Shown piece after piece: positions 32,383 to 44,425 of a stretch of DNA of 64,000 nucleotides (position 1 is its first letter; every line of letters begins with the position of its first letter). A model generated the notes under the pieces. It was not told the origin of the DNA. It did not search any database and saw nothing but the letters and a program-made list of their open reading frames with translations. A program made the translations under genes and the position numbers. The stretch comes from Papaver somniferum (lineage: Eukaryota; Streptophyta; Magnoliopsida; Ranunculales; Papaveraceae): the NCBI RefSeq assembly GCF_003573695.1, contig NC_039362.1, positions 14,900,063 through 14,964,062 on the forward strand, read 5' to 3'.

Positions 32383-34857
32383 TGTTAGAGCATTGCTCGG
32401 TCGAACTCGCATGCGTTGCTATATCAAGCATGTTTGTCAATATTAGTGATCAAAACTATATGCCTTGATTTCTAATATACTTATGACTAAGTCTCGGTTT
32501 AGGATAGTTAGGAATAGTTGAGCTCCAGACTCCATGGCGATTATCTTGCAAAGACGAAGAAATACTCAAGGAACCAGTGGAACTTCATCCGACTAAAAGG
32601 TATATGGAGACTTGAACTCATCTTGTCACTCAAAAGTATATCTACTATATCTCCTACTCTTGAGACAATAGTCGTATAAGTATGATAGTTTTCATACATA
32701 CACATTTGTTATATAGAGCGGAGTTTACTCGCCTATCTTTTTTCTCGAAATACTTGTTGGTAAGCTTTTGATTTAATCATTTTCATCATTACCCGTGACG
32801 AAAGTCATGATGACGTTTCAATTTCAAAAATAGCATTGATCACGATATTCGATTCTTTATGTCTAACGACTGTTATAACATTATAGAAGAATGTTTCAAT
32901 TATTGAAATGTAGAGTTGAGAATATGTAACCACCTATGGATGTAAGCATCTAGTGTGTTCGCACATTCGTGTATAAATCCATGTGCCGGAAACCAAGTGC
33001 GTGCATATGTGTGCATGCGGTATTGGTTAAGGAGACAGGTTAGGTATGCGTACCCGTACGCATACTGGCGGAAGCTCATGTCCATGAAATTCTGCTGGGT
33101 TTGAAGTTTTCGAACTCAAAAACCAGTCACCTTAGGTACGTGTACCCGTATGCGTGATGGCGGAACTTTTTCACCCGAAAAAGTCTGCTAAGTTTGGAAA
33201 CTAAAACCAACTCAAAATCCGGTAGCTAAGGTACGCATACCCTTAAGCGTACCCAAGCTGGTTATTTCTTAAATCGGTAGTTCATGGACTTAAATCAATA
33301 AAATGTAAGGAATGCAATCTTTGCAAACCGTGGGTATATTTTTCATGAATTGATTCAAATGAATCAAACAGATTTTGCTTCAATTGTGTCTATGTATAAA
33401 GACCTAAGCAATTGGACAACTCTTGAACTAGTTCTTATGAGTCATTTTAACTAGTTATGAGAAAGATGAATACAGTTGATATGAAAGCACTCATATGGCT
33501 AACCATTGGTCAACCATTTGTGAACCAACCAATGTACACGTTTAGGTAGGGTTACTCAAACCTAAATGAATACATTTAATTTGTGTGTGACAAGCTAAGT
33601 TTCTATCTAACGGTTGAAAGATATTAGCTTGGATAAATCAGGTTTTTCATCTAACGGTGAATATTGAATGCTTTTTTACGAAGGTAACTTGGATTGCAAA
33701 CCCTGATTTGAAAACTATATAAGGAGACGTCTAGCAACTGTACAAAACCAATCCCCACACCTCCTGTGTGTTACTAGTTGGTTTGCTAGAGTCGATTCTC
33801 CTTTAATCGTAGGTTTCTGACCATGTCAATTAACGACTGAAAGACTTCATTGGGATTATGAAGCCAGACGAAACTACTTCTCTTGTAGTTGAGTAATCTG
33901 ATCTTGCCATTTTCTATCATACGAGTTCAATTGGAATAATTCACTTGAGTTTATATCTCCGATAGGGCAAGATAAAAAGAAATCACAAACATATTCGTCT
34001 CATCGTTTGTGATTCCGCAATATCTAGTTTCGCTACCATACGATTTAGATTATTCTGAAGTGATTGATAATACTAGGCTGTTTTTCGGGAATATAAGTCC
34101 GGTTTATCAATTGGTTCTTGTTCATATTGATTTTTATCAAAATATAGAACAAAACTTTTAGGTTTATCTGTGGGAGAAAGATTTATCTATCTTTGTAGAC
34201 TTTTCTGTGTGATACATATTTGTTTATTAAAGTCTTCGACTTTGGGTCGTAGCAACTCTTGGTTGTGGGTGAGGTCAACTAAGGGAATCAAATGTGTAGT
34301 ATCCTTCTGGGATCAGAGACATAAGGAGTGCAACTGTACCTTGAATCAGTGTGAGATTGATTAGGGTTCAACTACAGTCCAGACCGAAGTTAGTTTGTAG
34401 TAGGCTAGTGTCTGTAGCGGCTTAATATAGTGTGGTGTTCAATCTAGACTAGGTACAGGGATTTTTATGCATTTGCGGTTTCCTCGTTAACAAAACTTCT
34501 GGTGTCTGTGTTATTTCTATTCCGCATTATATTTTGTTATATAATTAAAATATCACAGGTTGTGCGTTGTATCGATCAACAGTGAAATCCAACCTTTGGT
34601 TTTCGATTGGAAATTGATTGATCCTTGGATATTGGTCTTTGGTACCGTCCAAGTTATCTCTCTTGTATTTAATCGAGACTCGAAAATTACTTGAGTAAGA
34701 TTTAAATCAAGAGATAGAGATATAAGAACTCTTTGATATACTTTTCTATTGATTGAGTATAACTGTCTAGTTGATTCTCATAAAAGTATATTGGAGGTTG
34801 TCCATACAGATTGCTAATGGAAATATTGGGTGAGGTTGTTAGACCCCCGCATTTTCA
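32383..34857 (+). repeat. 5' LTR of element B
   Basis: Related to the LTRs of A but a different subfamily: in place of the GTCCGCGAACT modules it has inverted GTAC-rich modules (GGTATGCGTACCCGTACGCA near 33046 and similar near 33135 and 33235). The end CCCCCGCATTTTCA adjoins the primer site. Confidence 0.9.
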
Positions 34858-34859
34858 AT

Positions 34860-34871
34860 CGGTATCAGAGC
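34860..34871 (+). other. Primer-binding site of element B
   Basis: CGGTATCAGAGC, one mismatch from the initiator Met-tRNA complement seen in A. Confidence 0.8.
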
Positions 34872-35061
34872 AGGCAAACACGTTCGATACCTCAAAAGTC
34901 TGTGTTTGTAGCGATATGACTCTATGGACAAGAGTACTATCTCTGATGAACGCGTCACCAGAAATAAAAATTCTGTTTCTAATAAATCTATCTAAGAGAA
35001 AGATTCCTAAATCTCTCTTATAGACGAACCCAGTGTTCAAAAGAAACAGACTAACACTGAC

Positions 35062-35619
35062 ATGTGTTTCTCTAATGAATCTGGCTCTGTTATTCAAGAG
35101 GAAACAGCTAGAGAGAGTAAACTAATTCTAAACCATGTTAGAATTCAAGCTGATAGATTCAAACAGTTAAGAAAACATGTCAACGTTCTGCTTGGCGTAG
35201 TAAAAGATTGTGGCTCCAGTGAAAAGGCTTCTTCTAAGGAAAATCCTGAAGTGCGATCAACTCGTATCTTACTTGAGGAAAAACTTAAATATGATGCTTT
35301 GGATATTGAACATCTTCTGAATAAACTCTCCATTCAAGGATGTTCAGAAAAGTCTGATATGCCATCTACTTCTATCCAAACTGAAAGAGCTCCAATTTCA
35401 GAAGTAACTCCGGATTCTCTTCCCACTCAAACTAATGTGCAGGGGATTCACACATCAGTTGGAATTTTTTTTCTCCGAACGATAATGTTAGGCCTGAAAT
35501 CTCTAATCACTCCGGTGATCAGAAAGTGTGCCTTTTTTCTAATTCAAAAGGGCATACTGTGCAAAAAGGGAAATCGAAGTTTAAAAACATATCGTTGGTT
35601 CAACTTTAACACACCTTAG
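35062..35619 (+). CDS. Orphan ORF 1 of element B
   Basis: 185 codons with no recognisable domain. The central part (RIQADRFKQLRKHVNVLLG; LEEKLKYDALDIEHLLNKL) is helical and could form a coiled coil; the last third changes character and may be out of frame. It replaces the position where gag stands in A: after the primer site only the first few gag-like codons (ATG near 34925) remain before a stop. It may be a remnant of gag-pol flanking sequence or a family-specific ORF. Confidence 0.4.
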   Translation: MCFSNESGSVIQEETARESKLILNHVRIQADRFKQLRKHVNVLLGVVKDCGSSEKASSKENPEVRSTRILLEEKLKYDALDIEHLLNKLSIQGCSEKSDMPSTSIQTERAPISEVTPDSLPTQTNVQGIHTSVGIFFLRTIMLGLKSLITPVIRKCAFFLIQKGILCKKGNRSLKTYRWFNFNTP

Positions 35620-35651
35620 ATTTAATTCTTAAAGGTGTAACTGACATTCGT

Positions 35652-36098
35652 ATGTCTAAACCAGTTGGTTTTAGTACACACCCTGTGATCTCTACCAGGA
35701 AGGTCAGTTCGATGAGTTCCTCAAATGCACAAAAGCAGAATAGACCTATTAACGTTTATCGTACAAGAAGAACTCATGTTCTCTCTCCTATCAGAAATGG
35801 AGATAATATTAATCATGATGTGAATCATTTATCGAGTAAAGAATGCAGATATAAGCTGATGGATGACAACCTAAGATTTATTATTGAGGGATATAAGGAT
35901 ATCATCAACAAATTGTGTTTACCATCAAGACAACACTCTTCAGGTAAAAATCCTCACTATGTGTCATATTATGATAATAGTAAATTCTATGATAATTTTT
36001 CACATCATAACAGTCTTCTTCCAAAGTACATAAGAAAGGGGTTTAACCACAAACAATTTACATTTGATGAGATGAAAGCTCATACTTGTGCCAATTAA
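35652..36098 (+). CDS. Orphan ORF 2 of element B
   Basis: 148 codons, basic and rich in Ser/Asn/His/Tyr (NKLCLPSRQHSSGKN; FYDNFSHHNSLLPKY). No domain is recognised. It starts 33 bp after ORF 1 ends. It could be the continuation of one longer ancestral frame. Confidence 0.35.
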   Translation: MSKPVGFSTHPVISTRKVSSMSSSNAQKQNRPINVYRTRRTHVLSPIRNGDNINHDVNHLSSKECRYKLMDDNLRFIIEGYKDIINKLCLPSRQHSSGKNPHYVSYYDNSKFYDNFSHHNSLLPKYIRKGFNHKQFTFDEMKAHTCAN

Positions 36099-36326
36099 TC
36101 ACAAGGTTGAAATCTCTCACACAAAAATCCTGGTTGAGAGATATGTTCAGGTATACTTGTTGTCAAGGTGTTTTTTTTCGGACTCCCATGCTGACTTCTT
36201 ATCGTCTTTAGCATGTGTATCCTGCAAAAATGCTTACGCAAGTATTTGTTTGTTATGATCAAAAATTCTATTTGGTTGATTGGTTAAACAAGGTGCTACT
36301 CTTTTACTCTAAAAGGGTTCTTCTCT

Positions 36327-36970
36327 ATGAGACCTTGTTTGAGTCATTTTGATTGCACGAGCCTTCAACAAAGTTGTGTACGCACGACTTTTTGTCTTGG
36401 GTTGAGATTATTCTCGTACAGGTTCCCATGTAACTGGTATGAGTCATTTAAGGAAACCCTAAAAACCCATTCCCTAAGAAACTCTTTAAATGCCGACCTA
36501 TTGAATTACGCATCACGTACGCATAATCTAGGTTATTCTCTGGGTTTTCAAGAATGTATTCTTCTTCATCTTGATATGGTGATTTTGCAAAGGGATTTCT
36601 TGAAAAAGTTTTTGGTGTTGAATCGAAAGGGAGGAAGAAAATAACTCTTGTAGAAGAAGGTGCACCTAATTCTTCATGCTACTATGCTTACTCACGCCAA
36701 GATGTTGAGAAAATGGATATGGTTTCGGCTGAAGTGGTTCATGACTTTCTTAAGTATTTTGAGGAAGCAAAACTGCAACTTGTTGATACAATGAAGGATC
36801 TTGATGTGATCAGAACTGAGGTGAAAAAGGTTACTACTTACCTTGGTCTCATAGAGTCACAGGATACATAACTTCTCAACAAGGATCTCTCCGAAGACGC
36901 AGTTGATAATATGAATCACAAGCTCAAAAGCCTCGAAACCCGCGAAGCTTCCGCACGCGAACGTTGATTT
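36327..36970 (+). pseudogene. Decayed helix-rich ORF of element B
   Basis: From about 36640 a frame reads ITLVEEGAPNSSCYYAYSRQ, then DFLKYFEEAKLQLVDTMKDL and VIRTEVKKVTTYLG, a stop at 36869, and continues LNKDLSEDAVDNMNHKLKS to about 36966. It occupies the same place as the coiled-coil ORF of A. The upstream ORF (36327-36644) has no clear content. Confidence 0.4.
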
Positions 36971-37499
36971 AGCTTGTGATCGGTGTTTAAGTAGATTTTT
37001 TACTTTATTTGTCTCGAAAGTCTTCTTATGAGAATTTATTTCTTATGTCTTAGGAATAATAACTAGAGTTTGGAATAGGCATTATTGTGAGTACACATAG
37101 TTATGTCCATTTTGTTTTCATCTTTATTTTTTAGGTTTATTTGCTTAAATTCTAAAAATTGGTTTGGAAGATGATTTTTGTAGGATTAATGTTTATGGTT
37201 TTATATATTGCTATATGTTATGGGATATGTGTGTTTATGTCCGTGAACTATTATTGTCCCATATGATGTCGAAAGTTATCTCCTTTGTATGTCGATATGC
37301 ATGTGTTGATAAAAGAAGGAATGAATTTTGACAAACAAAAGTTAAGCCTATTATGTCAATTATTGATGGAAGATAGGTTAAAATCTTTTGTTCGCAAGGA
37401 TGATGTCCATTGTATATCATTGTGAAAATAGTGATGGAAAATAGAATGAATCCTTGTATATGTCGCAGTATTGATCATTCCCTGATCCATATTTTATGT

Positions 37500-38487
37500 G
37501 TGTACTGCAATGCTCCATAAGTTTTCCTTGTGTTGAGCATAAGACGATTGAGTTAATTTCTTTTTTGGTGAACTTAGTCGTAGCTCCGTAAGTTTTCTTA
37601 TGTCGAGCATTTCCAACTATATTGATCATAGATTCGTTTGTGGTTATTTTGGTTATGTATTCCGATTAAATTAATCATGGGTTCTCTTGTGATTAGTTTA
37701 ATTGAGTTTTTTGGATATAGAAAATCATTTCTTTATGGTTTTTGGTGTCAAATAAAATCCTTCTTTTATTGTAAAAGTAAGGTCACTCTTGTTGTTCTCT
37801 AGGGAATGACATCAAATGGGGGAGAGTTCTTTTGAACTTGCGCTTAATTTCCATATCTTTGTGGGGAGTGCGGCTGTGGAATATTTGAGGAGTTATCTTG
37901 TATCTTTATAAACTCCGTGATAAATGCATTTGGCTTCGGCTTTATGATTGCATCTAAACAAGTTGGTATGTACTTTTCTTTGGTCTTGAAGTGTCTCCAT
38001 GAAAATTTTCATTAGGATCCCGTTTTCGTACCTTTGCCAACTTTATTGACAAAAAGGGGGAGAATTAATGTGTAGTTCACACTACAAATACATATGTTGT
38101 ACGTGCTTTACATGTCATTATGTAAGGGGGAGTGGTTTTCATGTTGAGACGAGGTATTGACTAAGGGGGAGTCATACATATCACTATAGTATTGTTGTCG
38201 AAGTTGTGATATGAGAACTTGGATGCTGTGTAATAATACTATGACATTGTATAACAATGATCGAGAGCTTTTGTTTTCTCATTGTTATGGCTACAAAACT
38301 TCAACAACTATGATGCTGAACTTACAACCTTTGGAATCATGGGAGTACTTGGAAAAGACGAAGTTTTCGATTAACGTTGAAGCGCCAAGGAGATCAAGCA
38401 TGTGGACGATAATCTACAAAATTTTATTTATTTTGTAATACATATGTATTGATAGTTTTGTCACTAAAATTGATAAGAAGGGGAGAT
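37500..38487 (+). other. 3' non-coding region and polypurine tract of element B
   Basis: Contains two TCC(G/A)TAAG...TTATGTYGAGCA motifs (37510, 37584), AAGGGGGAGT tracts (38125, 38163) and the final GAAGGGGAGAT before the LTR at 38488. Same order as in element A. Confidence 0.7.
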
Positions 38488-39983
38488 TGTTAGAGCATTG
38501 CTCGGTCGAGCTTGCATGCGTTGCTATATCAAGCATGTTTTCTAATATTAGTGATCAAAACTATATGTCTTGATTTCTAGTATACTTATGACTAAGTCTC
38601 GGTCTAGGATAGTTAGGAGCAGTTGAGCTCCAGACTCCATAGCGATTATCTTGCAAAGAAGAAGAACTACTCAAGGAACCGGTGAAACTTCATCCGACTA
38701 AAAGGTATGTGGAGACTTGAATTCATCTTGTCACTCAAAAGTCTATCTACTATATCTCCTACTCTTGAGACAACAGTCGTATAAGTATGATAGTTTTCAT
38801 ACATACATATTTTTTATTTCGAGCCGAGTTTACTCGCCTATCTTTTTCTCAAAATACATGTTGGTAAGCTTTTTCTTTAACCATCTTCATATTTACCCGT
38901 GACGAAAGTCATGATGACGTTTCAATCTTGAAAATAGCTTTGATGACGATAGCCGATTCTTTTTGTCTAACGACTGTTATAACATTATAGAAGAATGTTT
39001 CAATTATTGAAATGTAGAGTTGAGAATATGTAACCACCTATGGATGTAAGCATTTAGTGTGTTCACACATTTGTGTATAAATACATGTGCCGGTAACCAA
39101 GTGCGTGCATGTGTGTGCATGCGGTATTGGTTAAGGAGACAGATTGGGTATGCGTACCCGTACGCATACTGGCGGAAGTTCATGTCCGTGAAATTCTGCT
39201 AGGTTTGAAGTTTACGAACTCAAAAACCAGTCACCGTAGGTATGTGTACCCGTACACGTACTGACGAAACTTTTCACCCGAAAAAGTCTAATTAGTTTGG
39301 AAACTAAAACCAACTCAAAATCCGATAGCTAAGGTACGCATACGGGTATGCGTACCCAAGCTGGTTATTTCTTAAATCGGTAGTTCATGGACGTAAAACA
39401 ATAAATTATAAGGAATGCAATCTTTGCAAACCGTGGGATATTGTTCATGAATTGATTCAAATGAATCAAAAGGATTTTTTTTCAATTGTGTCTATGTATA
39501 AAGACCTAAGCAATTGGACAACTCTTGAACTAGTTCTTATGAGTCATTTGAACTAGTTATGAGAAAGATGAATACGGTTGATATGAAAGCACTCATATGG
39601 CTAACCATTGGTCAACCATTTGTGAACCAACCAATGTACACGTTTAGGTACGGTTACTCAAACCTAAATGAATACATTTCATTTGTGTGTGATAATCTAA
39701 GTTTCGATCTAACGGTTGAAAGATATTAGCTTGGATAAATCAGGTTTTTCATCTAATGGTGAATATTGAATAATTTGTTACCAAGGTAACTTGGATTGCA
39801 AATCCAGATTTGAAAAATACATAAGGAGATGTCTAGCAACTGTGCAAAACTAATCCCCACACCTCCTGTGTGATACTATTTGGTTTGCTAGAGTCGATTC
39901 TCCTTTAATCGTAGGTTTCTGACCCTGTCGATTAACGACTGAAAGACTTCATTGGGATTGTGAAGCCATAAAAAACTACTTCT
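38488..39983 (+). repeat. 3' LTR of element B, first part
   Basis: Matches 32383-33880 of the 5' LTR and breaks off at the CTTCT target of solo LTR C. The remainder is at 56357-57333. Confidence 0.9.
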
Positions 39984-41782
39984 TGAAAAAGCGGGAGTCT
40001 AACAACACCACCCAATATTTAGATTAGCAATATGTATGGACTAACTCCGAAACACTTACTAGAGAATCAACTAGACAGTCAAACTCAATCTAGATACAAG
40101 TATATCAAGGAGTTAATATCTTTATCTTGTTTTGATTCACTCAAGCTAATCGAAATCAGAGAGTCTATAATCAAACAAAAGGAATAACTTGGAAGGTACC
40201 AAAGTCCAATGTCCAAGGACCAATCAATATAAATCAACAACCAAAGGTCGGATTTCCAATTGATTGATTCAAACGCACAACATGTATTATTTCGATTATA
40301 TAAACAAATATAATGCGGAAATATAAATAACACAGACACCAGAATTTTTTTAACGAGGAAAACACAAATGCAGAAAAACCCCGGGACCTAGTCCAGATTG
40401 AATACACACAGTATTAAGCCGCTACAGACACTAGCCTACTCCAAGCTAACTTCGGACTGGACTATAGTTGATCCCCAATCAGTCTCCCACTGATCCAAGG
40501 TACAGTTGTAATCCGTATGCCTCTGATCCAAGCAGGATACTGCGTACTTGATTCCCTTAGCTGATCTCACCCACAACTAAGAGTTGCTACGACCCAAAAT
40601 CGCAGGCTTTAACAATAAAAAAATCTGTCTCACACAGACAAGTCTATCAAAGGATCAATCTGTCTCCCACAGAAAAATCCTAAAAGTTTTTGTTCTGTCT
40701 TTTGATAATAATCAAGGTGAACAGGAACCTCAAATGATGAGACGATGGTGTTTGTGATTGATTTTTATATCTTGCCTATCGGAGAACTCTCACGATCTCA
40801 AGCCAATCAATATGATTGTACTGTCACGATAGAAGATGCAAGATCAGATCACACAACTACGATAAAAGTAGTATCGGTCTGGCTTCACAATGCCAATGAA
40901 GTATTTAAGTCGTTGACCTTGTTTTAGAAGAAGAAAACCTAAGGTTAAAGGAGAATCGACTCTAGCACGCAAACTAGTATCACACGTCAGGTGTGAGGAT
41001 TAGTTTTGCACAATACTAGATGTCTCCTTTATACAGCCTTTCAAATCAGGGTTTTGCCTTAGTTATAAAGAAATCAATATTCACCGTTAGATGAAAACCT
41101 GATTTAGATCCAAGATAATATTCTTAACCGTTAGATCGAAAACTTATCTTGTTATACACAAATGACAGTACGGTTCTAGGTTTGTTAACCGCACCCAAAC
41201 GTGTACATTGTTGGTTCAACAATAGTCTACCCCCATATGAGCGTTTCATACCAACCATGTTATTATTCACCATAACTAGTTCAATTGACTCAAATGAACT
41301 AGTTAAGAGAGTTGTTCAATTGCAAGGAAATCTTATGTAACTACACAAGACACAATTGAAGCAAAGATGATTTGATTCACTCGAATCGGTTTGTGAACTT
41401 TAATAACCACGGTTTTGCAAATGCATTCCTTAGTCTTTTAAGATTAAGTTCAGAAATCATCTTTAGATATATAACCTTCTCAAGTTCGCAGACTTAAGAC
41501 ACCGGATAGAGTTTACAAACTCCAGCAGAAATTCTCGGGTTCGAGAACTAAGCCGGTTCACGGACTTGGCTCACGCAAGTATTTTGTCAACTCCAGCAGA
41601 AATTCTCTGGTTTGAGAACTTCGGAAATTAGCGGATTGAGTTCGTGGACTTGGCACTTGCCATTCTTCCGGTTATCTTGATCAAAAAAGTTTGAAAACTT
41701 TGGTTCAAGGAATCCATTGGTTATGTAATCTAAACTCTCATTCCAATCATTGAAACATTCTTAGAGGACGTTATACAGTTGT

Positions 41783-43329
41783 TGATAGACGCATTTTTGT
41801 GTCTAATTTGATCTCAATACTATATATTGTTGGCACTGATTTTGTACCAATTTCGTTATTTTATGTCTTTGTAGGAATTTTTAGAGAAATATTCCCTTGC
41901 GGCGAAATGGGCTCGAAAAGTAGCGTTTTACACCCCGGAGAAAATTACTAAGGGCACACCAGAAATGCACCGGAAGCGTCCCAGAAATGTCCCGGAGGAA
42001 CCCTGAAAAATTACTATTTCCACCCAAAAATTGCTATTTCCACCCCAATTGCTATTCGCACCCAAGCTCTGGTTAAGGGGCATCAGTCTTCTCTTTAAAT
42101 TCAAAAGCAGCTTTTTGGCGGAAAAAATATATTCAAAACTGGCAGATTTGTCATCGAGAAAATGAAGGTATTCTAGTGCGATTCAATCGCTGAAATTTGG
42201 TGGGAAGTTGTGATATGACATAAGTAAGCTAGTGTGAGTGTTCGTTTATCCCAGAATTGGCTACAATTTTCTAGACAATTCACGAGCTCAAAACAGACAC
42301 ACACACACAGGGATAAGATAATCACGCATTATGGAGAGTTCTGGAAGTGTTCTGCTCATGTTTGATGGCTCGAGCAACACTTTGGGTCGTGATAAATCGA
42401 TTTGGAGCGTGCTGGGAGGAAGTTTACGTGTGAAATTCCAAATCTGGTAAGAAAATATTCAAAAATAATGTTATTCACTTCCGAGTAAAGGCGAATTATT
42501 TGGAGTTATGGCGAGGGATTTCAGCGTGTCTTTGAGTATAAATACGATCTTTGGGTCTACTATAATGGGTGTCGAGAGTTGGAGGTCGAGAGGATAGCTC
42601 AGGAGAAACAAATCACGAGTTGATCAAACTCTGTTTCTGCTGCTGCTGATGATGAAGAACACCAAGAACACGAAGAACAGTCTGGCTTAAGCAGTCGTTA
42701 ATCAACAGTGTCTGAGACGGACACTGGGGGGTCGCATTGCCGTCTCAACATCAGCAACACCTGTCTCTAATCGTTCCTTTTGAGACGCCTTATGTGGGTC
42801 GTACATTCACTGTTTTACTCATTTTTATCATTTTAATCAACTTTTGAGCAACAATTATGTATTTTGAGAACATGATTAATATGACGAGTTAAACCCCAAC
42901 GCTGGGGCGATGGAGGAAGCCTTATTTCAGACTTGGTTAATTATATTTAATTCTTTTCATGACTTTTGCATTAATCTTAATTGAAATTATGATTTAAATT
43001 AATTAGTTGTGATTTGATTTGATTTGATGGGTCATGCTTAGCTTAGATGATTTGATGTCCCATGCTTAACATTTACACCTAATATTTTGAGAATCTATCT
43101 TGGCAATAAATTAGAGTCGATATATTTAATATATTTTTCGAGCTATTATTGATAAAAGAATTATTATTTGAACCTTAAGAAATGAATTTGGCGGAATCCT
43201 AGTTCCAGTACCTCTCTACCAATTTGCCAATATTTTTGTATATAATTTTTATAAATCTAAAAATTCCATTTCCTTCACAAGTCTGAAACGAATCCTATTT
43301 ACTATAACCCCATCAAAAAATCGTAATCA
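41783..43329 (+). repeat. 5' LTR of element D
   Basis: TG...CA termini. Contains a short (AC)n run (42297-42310). Near-identical to 47171-48708. Confidence 0.92.
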
Positions 43330-43332
43330 TTT

Positions 43333-43349
43333 TGGCGCCGCCGACGCGG
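43333..43349 (+). other. Primer-binding site of element D
   Basis: TGGCGCCGCCGACGCGG, three bases inside the LTR. The first eight bases fit the 3' end of a plant Asp-tRNA, used by many Athila/Tat-type elements; the rest deviates from the usual GTTGCCGGGG. Confidence 0.65.
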
Positions 43350-44425
43350 ATTTGTGCTTAGGTAGAATTTTTTGATTTTTATTATTTTATTTGTTCCTTT
43401 TTACGTTTCTTTTTGTGTCTTTGATTTACAGGTTCGAAGTGGAATACTAAGGACTTGGGAACAAAAAGCTTAAAGCTAAAAGCTAAAAGCTAAAGGAGAA
43501 GAAAAAAAAAGACATAATTTTTTTTTTTAGGATTGAACTTTTATTATTATTTTTTTTGTATATAGCTTTTATTTATTTTTTTTAGAATTTTTAAATAGGC
43601 TTTATTTTTCATAATTTTTGGACTTTTTATTTGGACTTTATTCTGGACAATTGGACTTTATTCTTTTTTTAACCCTACGGAAGGGTATTATTATTAAAAA
43701 TAAAATATTTATATAAACTGTGTGCAGGGAAAGACGACGATTACTATATCGTCTCGGCCCCTCGGGTTCGTACATGACATAGGAGTCGTGGCCCGAGTCG
43801 ACTTCAACGGTTCATCCCCCGTCTGGTACGGGAGGTAAGTTCATCGAAACACTCGCGAATCTCATGTAAGCGAGTTACTGTATTCCTTAATGTGATTCAT
43901 TGATTGAGGACGAATTTGGACTGTTTTTAAATTTCTAGTAAAGGGCAAGGCCTGGCCAATACAAGATAAGGGTTCGGATTTCATCACCGCTCCCTTCTTG
44001 CCCGTCTTAGGAAAACGAAACCTAACGCGAACCCAAGCTTAAAATTTGGAATAGAACGAGACCGATAGGGTAACGAGCTTAATAGGAAACTCGTTCGAAA
44101 AATATTGGTTGCTCTTTAAGCACACTCCAAAGTTCATGATGGTTTATGTGAGTTGAATGCGTGACTGCGCCGCCTTGTGATAGCGGTGAGGCCTTGGGTA
44201 TCAAAGCTCCACTGAGCTTCCCTCGCCTCAATTCAACTTACTTTGACTCGGATTGATTCCAGAGGGGTTTGCTTAAATTGTAACGAATTCCCTTTCGAAA
44301 GATAGAAGCTGGTCTAGAAACAATCTAAGTGGAGCCATCATGCTTTTTGTTTGCTAGATTTTATAGGTTTGATTTGGTCGAGTCAGCCTTGTTTGTGATT
44401 GTGTAGAATTCCCTTGCAATTAAGA

